Assembly (NCBI RefSeq): GCF_029227915.1
Contig: NC_079882.1
Span: forward strand, 22,389,001-22,453,000
Source of the DNA: Hydractinia symbiolongicarpus
Taxonomy: Eukaryota > Cnidaria > Hydrozoa > Anthoathecata > Hydractiniidae
Direction of reading: 5' to 3'
Length of the DNA: 64,000 nt
Positions 26,601-41,600 of this stretch are shown one piece after another (position 1 is the stretch's first letter; every line of letters starts with the position of its first letter). Under the pieces are notes generated by a model. That model made no database searches, was not told the origin of the DNA, and saw nothing but the letters and a program-made list of their open reading frames with translations. The position numbers and the translations under genes are program-made.

Positions 26601-29600
26601 CGAGACAAGAATTTTAAATGGATCTAATGAAACTGCAGTCACCTCCGGAGGAGGCTCCCCGGGTACTAAAATAGAAATAAAATTAAGAAAGAGTTCTAAA
26701 ACTATTTTTATACAGGACACCAGAGATACGGCTGTAACTTGTACACCAAGCGACTTACAGGAAGCGACAGAGATGTCGTTTAACCCGACCGGCATGGTGT
26801 AAAGCATGCCTTCTTCTATTGTGTGCTGTAGTAGCATAGCTTCCATATGCGGTACACCTTCATATCGAACGGAAAAGTCAACAATCACGCTACCCTTGCT
26901 AAGATAAACAAAGACATAAAAAATTACCATACTATCGAGCTGAGATTCCATTTTAGCATAAATCAGCAGTATGAATCATTTAAACGGAATCATTTATAAT
27001 AAAACAATCATCGCATACTTGAAGAATGTCAGGCAATTAGATTGGCTAATTTACACGGAATATATGTTAATTTTCTGACAAACTAATGCAATATTGCATA
27101 TTTTATTCGTATTTATGATAAATAATATTATTATTTTAAAAAATATTTTATGGAACTTTAACTTTAAATAATATATATCATCAAACATCTCAAAGACATC
27201 GAGATCTGAATGATTCAAAAATATGTATTATATAAAATATAATAAATATAAATTTATAAATAAATATATATTTGCACTTGTATAAACAAAACTTAGGGTA
27301 CCTCATTTCGTGAAAGACTATCACCATGTTCTCTACAAGATCGCTAACTTCTGTGGTTCTGTAGAAGTTCTTTATCTAAAAAAAGGTATTAAGGCACTTA
27401 ATTACTTTCTAGCTTTACGTTCCATTTCCCTATAATACTAACAACATAAGTTTTATACCTCACTTTTGATGCGTGAACTTAAATTTCTTGAGTATTCGCT
27501 TGCTAGGTTATACATGGTATAGTTCCATTTTTCCTCAATAAATCGCGTTAAGAAACGGTAATAAGCAGCTACAAGAAAAAACAAATTTTTGCAGTATTTT
27601 AAACAGCCAGCATTAATTTTTAAACAGTGAAATGAAAATACTTCAACGTACGTATACAAGCACTAGTTCCAGGGCAAGTAAAATTTCGTTCATTATTTCC
27701 AACGCAATCATCTCCATTGTACAAAGGTGCAGGATTTGCACAGTATCGCTTTTGTATCCTATGACCAGCGTCTCCACAGGAGTGTTTACATTCGGAGACA
27801 GGTTCCCACGGCGCCCATTCACCATGAACTAAAATAAACCGCCACATGTCCTTTTAATCATTTGTTGATTTATCTATTTTAAAACATCGCTTTGTCAAGA
27901 AAATTCTTTAAGCACAACGAGGGTCAAACTCTTTAAAAAAACGAAGCAATTGGTTAGCAACAACAGGGGCTGTAATGGTGACATGAAAATAGGAAGGGGG
28001 GAATAAAAACAGCAAGAGTTTCCAAAAAATATCTTGTTTTAGAAGCTATCTCCGTTCCTACAAGAAAAACTTCGATTTTGACTGGGGTACTAGCTTACAA
28101 ACTTTGCCATTCCCAGTAAATCGTCAACAAGCAAATACTAAAACTGCAAAATGGAGAACAAGGAGACCCCACCCCTAACATTCCGAAAGAAAAAAAATGT
28201 GTAGTTGGATATTATTAAAGTTAGAGAAAAAAAATGTTACCAGGGCATGGCATCGGATTGCAGCCATCTAGTATTTCTGTATCGATATCCCCTGCACAAT
28301 ACGAACCATTGAATTCAGGAGCAGGAGAATCACAAAATCGTTTTCGTTTTTGGTAACCAAAACCACATGTAGAAGAACAATTACTAAATGGTGTCCATTC
28401 TCCCCAGATGCCATTAACTATAATAATAAAAAAGTCACTAACTTCCAGAGATTTAAAGTTTACATAAAGATGTTTCAACTTTAAATTTTTACAGATTAAA
28501 ACTACAAAGTAAGATAAAACTAATCATTATTCAAAAACAAAATGTGATTCCTGTGTGAACTTTAACACAGCTTTTTGTTTAAGGTCATCTGATAAAATCC
28601 TTAAAAATTTCTAAGGTCCAACTAGTCTTCTCTGCGTTTTATACTAAAATAAGAAAAATGTTCCTTTTTTGTATAAGCATTGTGAAAGCTTTTTCTACAG
28701 ACTAAAAAAATAAGTAAAACAAATAAAATAACAAATAATAAGAAAGTACAATAAATAAATAAATAAATAAATACTTGGGCATGGTTGTGTGTTACAGTCT
28801 TGTACATCCAGATCATTTCCAGTACATCCACCTTCCAGAATGCATTCTCTATATCGTTGATAAGATCCTGTACCACAACTTTTCGTGCATAATCCCCAAT
28901 TCGCCCATTCAGTATACTGTGCAGATACTATCAAGGGAAAAGAATAAGATTAAAAATATCAATTTAAGCCATTCAATTACTTGTTTACAGCGTTCAAACG
29001 TTATAACGAAGACGTTTTCGTGTTACTGAACTTTCCAAGGCATTTCCGAGACGATCTGCAAACTACAATATATTCCAGGACTTTCAAGGACCTTTGAGAT
29101 ATCACATTTCTCCATTATCTATAATACAATTCCTTTTAAAAGCGATCAAAGAAAAGCGTTTACTTTAATTTAAAAATTGAACAAAGCAGTTTACAAATAA
29201 GACCCACTTAACACAGAAGGAACAGAGGAACACATATAATAGTTTACTGATTTCTGCTTTAAGCTTCTCATGTGGTGTTACTCTTTATCTGACCATTGCT
29301 TTTTAAACCCGGGCATACCTTTATCAATACAGTTGCACAACCTTCGAATATCACTTCCTGGCGTTGCTCTACAATCCACTCTATCAGATTTCACACCAAT
29401 ATAACCACGGCAAACACCTCCATTCACAATATAACTTGGATCGTACATAAATCTAAAGTTTTTGGTCAACGCGGTTGTATTGCAAGAAAGTTGTGTCAGC
29501 TTAGTGAAGTTGTATGCATCGATGGTTTCGTGAAAATGATGCGTGTTGTTTTCTGTGTGCAACTGCAAAGCACAGCCAAACACAGGTCCCAGATTCGTGC

Positions 29601-32600
29601 AAGTTCGAGTACAATTTTCACCACGTTTAGCCAAATAATAACCTAAAAAATTGTTACATTAAAATAACAGACACAACAGATAATTTGATGCAGTGTTTCT
29701 TCCTTCTGTAATAGGTCAGAGGGTCTTGGTTTAAATTACTAAATTAAAAAAGGGCACTTGAGTCGAAGGCAGCTCTTATTTACTTCTTTCTAAATTAATC
29801 AATTACGATAAACATACCAGGACAAGGAATGTTATTGCAGTATCTAAATTCTCTGCTGTCACCTTCACAATCTTTGCCACCTAACGCAGGGCGTGGATTG
29901 ACACACCAGCGCTGTCGCATGGCTGTACCCAATCCGCAACTCAATGAACAGCTACCCCAATTTGTCCAAAGTGTCCAGTTACCATCAACTACAAAAAATA
30001 TTTGCAACCTATTATTTATTTAAAAAATCATTCGGGAAAAATCACTTTTGATTTTTGTTTTCCTAAAAAAACTGTTTATGATAGCCTATTTATATCAAAC
30101 TAAAAATGCTGTACAATACGAAAGCATGATAAACAGCCATACCAAACTCCCCCGTAGTTGCATTAATCGGCTCACTCCATGGTCCGTTACCAATTTTTGT
30201 GAAACCAGCAATATAAATGGTGTAAGGTGTATTAAGAGAAAGATCTGTTAATTCGCAGCTTCCTTCCCAAATGTCGTTATGACTACAGTTGACAAAGCCT
30301 TCAGTGCTTCCACCTCTAATTTTAGTAAAACCATCAACCACCTTATAAGATATGTTATAACCAAGCAGCACTCCCTCGTGGTAATTAATTGCTATTGGTA
30401 TCCAACTTATATTTAAGCTACTACTACTGGTATCGTAGCCAGTTACATTTAGCGGAGGAGAACTGGGAACTAAAAGAAAATGACCCATGTTTAAAATCTA
30501 AGCTATAATAAAGATACCGTCTAAATCTTTTTAACCTCGGAAATAAAGTCGGGTTTACCAGAGAAGCAGGAATGTTAGAAAGGCAGGTTTAGTAGAGAAG
30601 CGGAATATAAGAGAGGTGGGTTTGCTGAAAAGGCAGGTTTGCTAGAATGGCAAGAATATAAAAGTACATGAACGTATACTTATTTGAAAATTGTTTCACT
30701 AGAAATCTCTTACCATTTTGTAGTGTTTTATATGTTTTAACAGCAGTAGAGGGTCCAGCACCAATCTTTGTATAAGCTTTAACCGAAAAAGTGTATGACG
30801 TGAAATTAGCAAGCCCGTATACCAACAGGTGTGTCAAATTTGTTGTCCAAATTACAGACCTAATATCATCATCAGTCTGCCAAGAGTTTAGGATATTTGT
30901 GACATTAACTTTGTATGCGATGATGTCACCACGTCTTTGCATTGAAAAAACATGCAACCATTCGAGGTATACACTGCCCGATGTGATTGTTTCAGCTCGA
31001 AAGTTGTTGACAGTTCCAGATGGGACTGCAGAAAAAAAATAATTAGTTTATACAATTCTTTGTATATTTAGATGTACTAAGCCAAAAGATGAAGCTGATT
31101 TTATAGTACTTTTAGATTCATTGTTTTTGCGATCTCACAGGGTAACCATCCAGCTAAAAAACTGTTTTACTGCCGAGATATAAAGATTTCAAACTTTTCT
31201 GTTTATGGGTATCTGGAAGCGTTGACAAAAAATGGCAAGGTGAAGGTATAATTAATTCACATTAAAGACAAATCACTATGCAATAGACAAATGTTGTCTA
31301 TTATGGGTACCATAACTAGTTTTAAGTAAACGGCAAAGAAATCTTATTTTTTTGTTAGGAAGGTTAAGGAGGATTTTCAATTTGTTTGGCGGTCTAAAGA
31401 TTTGTAGGGAGACCAGGAAACCCAGTCTCACCTTTTCAGCGTACTTGACCTGAAAGTTGATAGAGTGAAAGGCTCTACAGACGTCTATCCACACTGTACT
31501 TATCGTTAGTAACGTTAAATTTAATATAAAGACAAAATGGCATACCCATTTCATGCGTTTCTCCATATAAATGTGTAGTCGCTCCACATCCAGGGTTAGT
31601 ACAACCAGCAATCCAGAAATCATATTTAGTTGCAGGAAAAAGATTAAACGTATGGTTGTATGTATTTACATCTTCATGTAAAGAGTGCCACGAACCATTG
31701 CGTAGTAAACCTTTACCGTAAATGTGAAAATGCTGGAGGACGCCGTGTACAGACAGGGGTGGTATTTCTTGCCACGTTAAAGTGAACGAATCGTTTGTTT
31801 TATTTTGTATAAGAAACTGGTCAGGAGGTTTACTTGGAACTGAAATAAAATTTGGTGAACAAGTAAGGAATTGAAGCTACATTATAAAAATATATAAAAA
31901 CTTGTGACTTTCTTACCGTCTTCTAAAGTTCGTTCGTACAAGTCAAGTACAGGTCCTGCTCCTTTGATCGTCACTGCTTTTACAGAAATATTATGAAATG
32001 TGAATTTCGTCAAATTTGTGAACACAGACTGTGTGATATCATTTTGAACTTCAACAGTACGATTAATCATACTTCCAAATGCATCAATAATGTGTACTTC
32101 ATAGTGAAAGATACCATTTTGAAGCAGCCTCTCAGGTTTACCGATGCTAAGTTCAAACGATGAAGAGCTAGTATGTGAGATACTACACGTAACTGTTCCA
32201 TGTGGTTCTAAGAGAAAAAAAAACACGTGTAAAGAAACGAACAAAGAAACGAACAAAGAAACGAACAAATGAACAAAGAAACAAATAAACAAAGAAACGA
32301 ACAAACGAACAAACAAACGAACAAACAAACGAACAAAGAAACGAACGAACAAACGAACGAACAAACGAACAAGCAAAAGAACAAGCAAACGAACGAACGA
32401 ACGAACGAACAAACAAAGAAACGAACGAAGAAACGAAAAAGAAACGAAAAAGAAACGAAGAAGAATCGAAAAAGAAACGAAAAAGAAACAAAGAAACGAA
32501 CAAAGAAACGAACGAACAAACGAACAAACGAACAAAGAAACGAACAAAGAAACGAACAAAAAAACGAACAAACAAACGAACAAACAAACGAACAAACAAA

Positions 32601-35600
32601 CGAACGAACGAACAAACGAACAAAGAAACGAACAAACGAACAAAGAAACGAACAAAGAAACAAACGAACAAGCAAACGAACAAGCAAACGAACGAACGAA
32701 CAAACGAACGAACAAAGAAACGAACAAAGAAACGAAAAAGAAACGAAAAAGAAACGAAAAAGAAACAAAGAAACGAACAAAGAAACGAACGAACAAATGA
32801 ACAAAGAAACGAACAAAGAAACGAACAAAAAAAACGAACAAAGAAACGAACAAAAAAAACGAACAAACAAACGAACAAACAAACGAACAAACAAACGAAC
32901 GAACAAAGAAACGAAAAAGAAACGAACAAATGAACAAAGAAATGAACAAAGAAACAAACAATGAAACGAACAAATGAGCAAAGAAACGAACAAAGAAACA
33001 AAGAAACGAACAAAAAAACGAACAAAGAAATAAACAAAGAAACAAACAAGGAAACGAACGAACAAATGAACAAAGAAACAAACAAACGAACAAAGAAACG
33101 AACAAAGAAACGAACAAAGAAACGAACAAACGAACACAGAAACGAACAAAGAAACGAAAAAACAAATGAACATAGAAACGAACAAAGAAACGAACGAACA
33201 AACGAACGAATGAACGAATTAAAATTGGATCTTACTATCTTGGTCGGTCATACTGTAAATTGGATCAGAAACAACACCCATACCACCATTATTTTGTGCA
33301 AATGTAAGTATTGTATAATTCCAATATTCATGTAAACCAAAATATTCAACTTCCCTGGACAATGATTCATTATAAAAAGTTGCGTTTGATATAAGGTCTG
33401 CTATACTGACGTTTTCTCTCACAACATCGTGATAAATCTCTGTTTCTAACAATACCAATCCATAAAACTGCAATTCGCCTGATAGACAGGGACGAGATAA
33501 GGCATCAAATGTGAGTTTAAGAGATGTTGAACTTGTATTAAAAAGCTTCACATTTGAGGGTGGACAAAAGGGAGAATGTTCTGCAGTACGGAATTCAATG
33601 GTTAGATTTTCATTACTACAACCTTCGTCACTGCAAGCTCTTCCTGTCATTGTATAATTTGTGTAATAATAAACCGAACGTAAACTGTACATCATCTTCG
33701 AAGACGCAACAGGATATCTAATTTCTTCACAGTCAAGGAAAACATTTATGAGGTATTTCCAATATTCTTCTTCCTCAAGAGTATGGGAAATATTAAGTAT
33801 AAGCGTTGTGTAGTTGTCCACCCAGTCGAGTGATTTATACATGATTTCGTAATATCTAATCACTGTATGTTCGTTTTGGAGTCTAACGTCACCAATACTT
33901 ATGTTGATTGACGTAAGGTCATTCGGCATTGGAGGTCCAAATGTTATGTTTAGGGTTTGAATGCGTCCAGGCACTATAAAAAGAATTATAAACTTATTAT
34001 TATTAGCTCTAATTGATCGAAAAAGTTGCATGCAAAAAGAAAAAAAAAGTGCAACAAACCTGTTCTACCGAACGCGAAACAGTATTCATTCTTAACATTT
34101 TCTCCAATATAGTCATTGAATGCCCATATTGAAAATTTATACGGCATCATAGGGTTATCCACGTTTGAATGATTGAGTGAAGAAACATTTTTACTATCGG
34201 TCGCGAGTGTAATATTTAGGCTTCCTTCTGGAACGGCAAGGGAGGGAAACATTGGAAAGATGTACAATTTGTATCCATTTAGAATGTAGGAATTGTATAT
34301 ATCAATATCATCAGGCAACAAATCCCATGAAATCTTAACAGTCGTCGAATCTATCAAAGTGATGTTTGTTACGTTAGGTGCCATTTCAGGAACTACAAAA
34401 GAAACATTTTAAAAATAAACATTTTTAATGAGCGCTAGCATAATTTTATCCTAAATCTAACGGTAGTACATGTTCATTAATACACCACATGGTTTTAAGA
34501 CGTACCGCTTTGACCACTGCGTTCTGAATACCCTGGTGTCAAAGCACCAAGCCCATCCTTGTTCACAGTTCCAAGAAAAAAGCGGTATTCAGTGAAAATA
34601 CCAGTGTTGGTCAGTATGTATTCCGTGGCTGTTGTATTATCAATTGAATCGAAGAGGGTTACATTATCTTCGACAGGGGTTCTTGCGTAAAATAGTTTAA
34701 AACCATAAAAAGTCGGTGAATTCCAATATTCCATTGGGTACGTATTCCAAGTAAGTCGAATTGAAGTTTCGTTATGCGGTAGGACGCTGATAAACGATGG
34801 CGGAATGATGTTGGCTATAAGATGGAAGCAGGAAGGAAAATTACAAACTGGCAAAACTCACAAAATTGACATTCAATATTATAATTAATTAGGTTTACAT
34901 AACACTTGCCTGTGGAGGGTGTTATTATGACTTGTGTCTCGCTTGTTGGGCTAAACCCTTCATGCGTGACAGCGTATATCTGCAAATTATAACTTCGGTA
35001 AGTAATAATATCCGTATACAAAAATGTAGAACCTCCAGTTAAAAAATATCTGCGTTCCACGGTTTGTTCTACACCTGAGCTAACATATTGAATGGAAGCT
35101 TTCACTAAAAATCCTTTGTGATAACGCCTCACCAAGGTGTCAGTATTGGAAATATTAAACTGCATAGTGTACGCGTTCAACATTCCCACTGTGAAATTCG
35201 GAGCTGTGTGGTGAACTAAAAGAAAAAGGAAAGAACGACTGTAAATTACGCAGACTTTCAAAATACTTCCGTTGCAATTTTTTAATAATAGTTTCATAAC
35301 TTGAGTTTTAAATTTAGAACTTTATAGAAGTCACTGTGACATTAACTTGACGTTATATTTTGTGGTTATGCTTACTTATTCCAAGGGATATACACTGTCT
35401 ATTTTTTTCAGAAGGAAACCAAAGTTAAAGATCATTTTCTGCTTTAAAAAGAGATCGCAGTGTCCTGCAATGCATTAATGTTAGTACTGGCTGCAATGCG
35501 TCAAGGTAATCTGGCATGACTTACGTCCTACTGTCGTCTTTGTTCTTTCTATTTCACAATAGCGAAAATTTTTTTTATAACTCGTCTTTCCCACAAACGC

Positions 35601-38600
35601 ATCTGCGCTATAAGTGTTAAAATAGTTACGTATGGTCACGAAAAGGTACGCATTGGTTGTATCGTTTTCTCCCATCCTGAAAAAAACCCCAAAAACATGA
35701 ATAAATAGAAGTTTCACAGATTTTTTTTTTCACAAAAAAGAAGAAAAACAAAAATAAAAAATAAAAAAGTAAATAAACGAATCTTCTTACGAGAAACGCG
35801 CTGTATTAACAGCATAAACCGACGACGATTTTGCCCTAGCAAATGAACCAACCTGAAACAAAAGTCGATATTATTTAATCAATATGGGAAAACCTCTCAC
35901 AAAATCATTGAGTGTAATTAAACATTAAAGCCCTTGTTCTAAATTCTCAATGCTTGTCTAGGTATAGCTTAATGACATGTTTTTAAATTAACAGTAAAGA
36001 CAGAAACTGTACCAGTGGAGGAAAGTGAAACAATAATTTACACACACTCACCAAATCTTCAATATATTCTGAAACATCCTGATATTTCAAAGAGAACGGA
36101 TCTTTAAGATCATCATGCCACAGCGTGGTGTTGCAAGAGACAAACAGCTCGAATTGCGGGTAAACGTTGACTGAATGAAAACATTACAATCAGTCAATGA
36201 TGAAGTAAAATATTGTTTACATGGCAGATAAATTAGATAAAAACCACTGTTGGATATTTTGCAATAGATTACAAAAACTCATCTTCAAAGTACTGATATA
36301 TCAATTAATTCAATTTTTAATCAGCCATACCCAATAAAAAAGATAAAAATCATTTACCGACGGTTCCTTAAGTATTTGTCAGACGGATATACTTTTGGGT
36401 ATTGGTCGATTGAGACAATATCACCCCAATTGTTTAAATGCGTATAAAAAGAATTCTAATTGGGTATTGCAACAACAGGATATAGCCACTTCAGTGTAGG
36501 AAACACTTTTATCTATGTGGGTCCTGTGTTCGGAAGATATACATTAAATATACACCGGTATTACCTACCCAATTTCCCTCACATGGCATGGGTTGACCCG
36601 TAGCTGTGGCAAAGGCACTTGCTAAACATGCCCGCGCTGTGGACCGAACCACAGACCTTGTGATTGCGAAGCGAACTCAATAACCACAAGGCCACGTGCC
36701 ACAAAGGTACGTATTCTAACATGAGCTAGTGCAAAACGCTTTTGACAAAAATATCTGCAAAGGATATTGATACTAAAACATTGGTACGATCAGGTAGTGG
36801 CTGTGTGAAATACATCATTAAAAAATCAAAGCTTTTGTCAGCTATGAGAAGGTGTGTTTAAAAAAGCAGCATTACTGATAGTAGCGTTGTTAGACATCGG
36901 TCCCAGTGCTCTTTAGGAAAAAAACTGAAATTTATTAAAACAACTTTGTCATAAGCGTCATCCGTAAATAACAATCATTCGCAAAAATTAACACCCCGAA
37001 ATGTCTTTGACCCGCAAAATTAGTACCACATCGTCATTTCGATGACGTACATTAATAAATCAATTTACACATAAAATTATTTCATGTACTATATAGTATT
37101 TAGATGTTTGTTTTGTTGAAAATTCATTCTTTAATTAATCTAGTTTCTTTCAAGAAAACTATTCTGTCACAACGAAAATCCTATTACTATTAGACATCTA
37201 TTGAAGTTGATATAAATTTGAAAATTTATAATACCTGAATTTACCACTTCTGATATGCCAATCCAGCCTAAAAACAGATTTTACCATTCCGTCAAAGGTG
37301 TTAAAAATTGTAATTACACATCAGAAATATACAATAGAGGACTCCGTCAGCTTTTAAATATGGACAAAATGTGAAAAGACCAATACTCTGAGGGTAAAAA
37401 AAAACATCATTTGCGCCAGGTGGACAGGATTTAAGATTTGCTAGTGACATTTTCTAGCATGCTTGGATAACGATAGAATCAGCGAAATTCGAGGTGAATG
37501 ATTGTGCTGACGTCAGCAACAACTATCACATTTTAAAAGTATAGATTAAACCATATTCGGTCGGGAGTATTTCGAACATATTATGACCGGGGGGATCACC
37601 CCCTCCAACTTTTGACAGGCTTGTTTAATTAAATTAAACTTGGCACACTTTTACTAGGTCACAAAAGAAACAAAAATAGCAACAATAAATTTTCGCTTAT
37701 GTCAGCACATTTTCTGTCACGTCATCGGAAGTTTGAAATTTGTCTAATATCACTATTACATTCTGTTTAAAGTTTCTGATAGTCAAACAAAATCTATTTA
37801 ACATATTTTCTGGTTTTTCACATAGTTCCCCGATATTTCGTCAAAATACAAAAAATCCGCTAATCAGGTATTCGGGTAATCACGTAACCAAAATTCTGAG
37901 AAAGATTTCCCTCGACAAAATAAAGTTGTCTTGTAAATTTAAGCCCTTAGAATAATCCTAACGAAAGTTATTATATTTTCCAGATTATCCGTACCGAATA
38001 GGGTTATTCAAATAGTCCAACATCCTAGGATCTAGCTCTGTTTTAAGCATTAACCAGTGAACTTGACAATTTTAAAATGCGTAAGTCTAATATAGAAATT
38101 GTGGCGGCGAAATTCGAAATAATAATGTCTTGCTTCAATAATCTTGTCCATGATTGTAGCTGACAGAATAATATATTTTAATCGCATAACAGAAAAAGTG
38201 TAAAAGTCGCATATTACTATTATTCCAAAAATTGATTGCTATTTTCCTTCGACAAAAACGCTACTTTCACTCAAAACACTAACACTACCACAGCAATATA
38301 GAAAAGACTTTACCTAGATTTCGTTTGGATAGAACATCATAAAATTTGTTTTTTAAATCTTCCGTTCCCATCTGCCATTTCTCCAAAAAGATCTCATCGA
38401 TACAAATTTTTGAAACATTACCAAAGGATAATTCTGCATTACTAGACAACGCAGTAGACTCGTCTTCACAAATGACACCAGACGAGACATCCAGTCCATT
38501 AATGGTCACATATTCCAGCCGATGAGAAGCGACTTTTACGCTGAAATATATCCACGCCTTCAATGATAAGGTAAACTGTTTGATGCATAGCCTAACATCT

Positions 38601-41600
38601 GATTCCCATCTTATCTCACCTTCAGCAAATCCTGGATTTGTAAGCGTAAAATTACCGTTAAGAGCAAAATTGCCGAATCTGAAAAACGTTACATATCTAT
38701 CGTCTCTGTCTTCTTCGATGTACAGTGAAAAGGTTAGCACAAAGCTCACACATTCTTCTAAGTCAAGCATGCAACTTTTCGTTAAGGTTGCAATGATGGC
38801 ATTGGTATCATTAACACACAGCGCAAGATTTACTGGGGACTTTTCTTTGTATGTCTGCTCAATTTCGTCGTTTAAAGATGTATCAAACGTTCTCTCAAAT
38901 AGGATGTTTTGGAAAAACCTGTCCGTTAAGACTAAAATAAAGAAAAGAGGAGTGTGTTCACATTTTATTTCTCCCAATAACATGACAAGTGACAATTTAA
39001 ACATCAATAAAACATTAGATAACCTAAATGCATACCGTTTCTACAGGTTAATTTGCTATGATATCTTTCCAAAACTGAATTGCACACACAACCTCCTTTA
39101 AGAGGGCTACATAAGCTATTTTGATGACATTGATGAGGACACCATACGTTATCTAAAAGAAAATCTCCGTAAATACATTTAGGTATTTGTATAATATACT
39201 ATAATATTCAAACTAGGTGTTTAAAATTACTCTTACCTAACCTATCTGGACAGAGCTCGAATGCTTCAACATGCTTCGATGACAGACTCTCATTGTAAAA
39301 TTGAAAACAAGAAATCAATCCCTCATAAAAAACATTGAGTGTTTGTCCAAGATTTGCTGGTTCTCGAAAGAAATAAACATTCTCAGGAAATGGTATAATT
39401 TCTGACGCTTCTAATGAAACAACTTGATGGTCAATCTAAACAGAATGACAACAGTATACCATAAATCTTAACTTGAAAGTACAAATAGAAGCATAGATTT
39501 TATTTGTAATCAACGTACACTAAACTATGTGAAAACAAATCTTACTGTATTATTGACATAAACAGACAGTTTTTCATTTGCATATACAATTGCAAGATAC
39601 GTCCATGTGTTGTTCACAAAACTCCACGAGGATGTGTATATATCTACATCGTTACATCTAAATCAATAAACAACTTTAAAAAATAGTATTTTCGAACTTG
39701 GATTGTCTGCCTTGTATAGAATTAATTTAAGACAAGCATATAACCAATCCGCATATAAAAACAACGATATTAATATTCTTACGCCAGGATCAACTTGTCT
39801 TCAGCTAATTTGATTTGCATCACATTTTCTCCTGTTTTTCCAAACTGCGAGAATATTACTGGTTCAAGTGGTAGGTAGAATTTAAGATGAAACAAAACAG
39901 AGAATTGAGAAGTGACATCCGCACTCATGTTTCTTATTTCTTCAGCTTGCAAGATGGCAGAATTGCTATCCTTCACAACTTTCAAGGCGTGCATTGGATA
40001 CATAAATTTGTCTGAAGTCCATTCACTTAACAATGTCTCAAAGTGAGTTAAATCTTTTTCATATAGGCCATAATCTTTAGTTGTTTTCTTGAAAGGGTAC
40101 AACAGCTTTGGTTGTGGAAGACCATATTCTCCAGACTTTGCTATTGCTGGTAGACCAGCTAAATATAAATTTATAAATTAGAAGTAAAGCGTAAACATTT
40201 AGCTAACCTAAGTTGCAAAGTAAAACAATGAGAAGAAATACTTACATGAACCGAAATCCAACTCAGACGCTTCAATTGAGTCAATGGCTATATCAGCATG
40301 TCTACCTGTTTGTCCAAGGACAATAAAATGCATCTAAAAAAATGTTGATTGCATTCATTTATACCAGTAAATAGAAATTTTCTATAAATACTTTCTTGGC
40401 TATACGGAAGACCATGTTTTTTAAAAAAGTGTTGTGCAAAATCAATCATGTAAAAATTTTAGATTGTTAGCAAATTATTATCAACATTTTCGCAGAATAT
40501 ACATGGAATTATAGCGAAAATTCGATGTCTGTTAACCGTAAATGATTGACTATACATTGGAATTATCGCGAAAATTCGATGTCTGTTAACCGTAAATGAC
40601 TGAATATACATTGAATTATAGTGAAAATTCATTGTCCGTTTCCCTAAAATTGCTGACTAAATAAACATGACGTAAATTTAGTAAGAAACCCTAAACCAAG
40701 TACGCATTTATAGCGGAATTAAATTTTAAAATTTCTAACAAGGTTGCCGGGTTCTCGTTTAGTCGTTTACAGTACGTGAACATTAAAGATACTTTTAAGT
40801 TCATGATAGTTTAGTAGGCGACGTTTCGGGAGATCCTTCTCCCATCATCGGGCAAAGTAAAATGATGTTGAGCATGTATTTATATAATTGCAGAGGATCG
40901 AAATTCATAAAAATTAACCAATCAGAAACGAGCTGATAATTACAGTTAATTACGGTAGTTAACATTTTCGGACCTAGATGTAGGTAACTACTTCTTCTGT
41001 AGGGCTGGTAACCAAATCTCAGGAAGTTGATACGAGATGGTGTTTATGTGTTTGTTACGTGCTACACTGTTGATGGTTTCTTTAATCTTCCTGGCCGTTG
41101 TTCTGGATTCTCTGTCAATGATTTTCTTCTCATCCCAATTAAACCGATGACTTCTGCTCCAGCTGTGGTCCGCAATTTCGTTTTTCTTTACATCTCCGTT
41201 TCTCACTGCGCACATATGTTCTTGTACTCGTTGCTTAAACTTTCTTTTTGTTTCGCCTATGTACACTGCATCACAATCTTTACACGGGATTTCGTCAACA
41301 ACATTGCATTGTTCTACCAGGTTTAATTTGTCTTTTGGTTTAGACAAAGTGCTTCTTAGGGTGTCTTTAGAGTTAAGAATGCATTTGATCTTGTGTTGCC
41401 TTAAAACTCGACGAAGGATCTCGCTAGTACCTGGTACAAAGGGTAGGAATGCTGATGCGATGAAATCCTCTGATGTTTTCTTGTTGTCTCCGTTGCATCT
41501 TCTCTTCATTTTATTTTCTACTTGCGTGATGACTTTATGACTGTATCCATTTGCGATTAATGCATTTCTTACACGTCGAATTTCTTCTTTCCTCTCCTGT

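Noticed and set aside
31882-33335. Open frames of 231-439 codons on both strands across 32-33 kb
   Set aside because: They are the product of the stop-free 4-bp repeat in an intron; only 31917-32207 at one end is a real FN3 exon.
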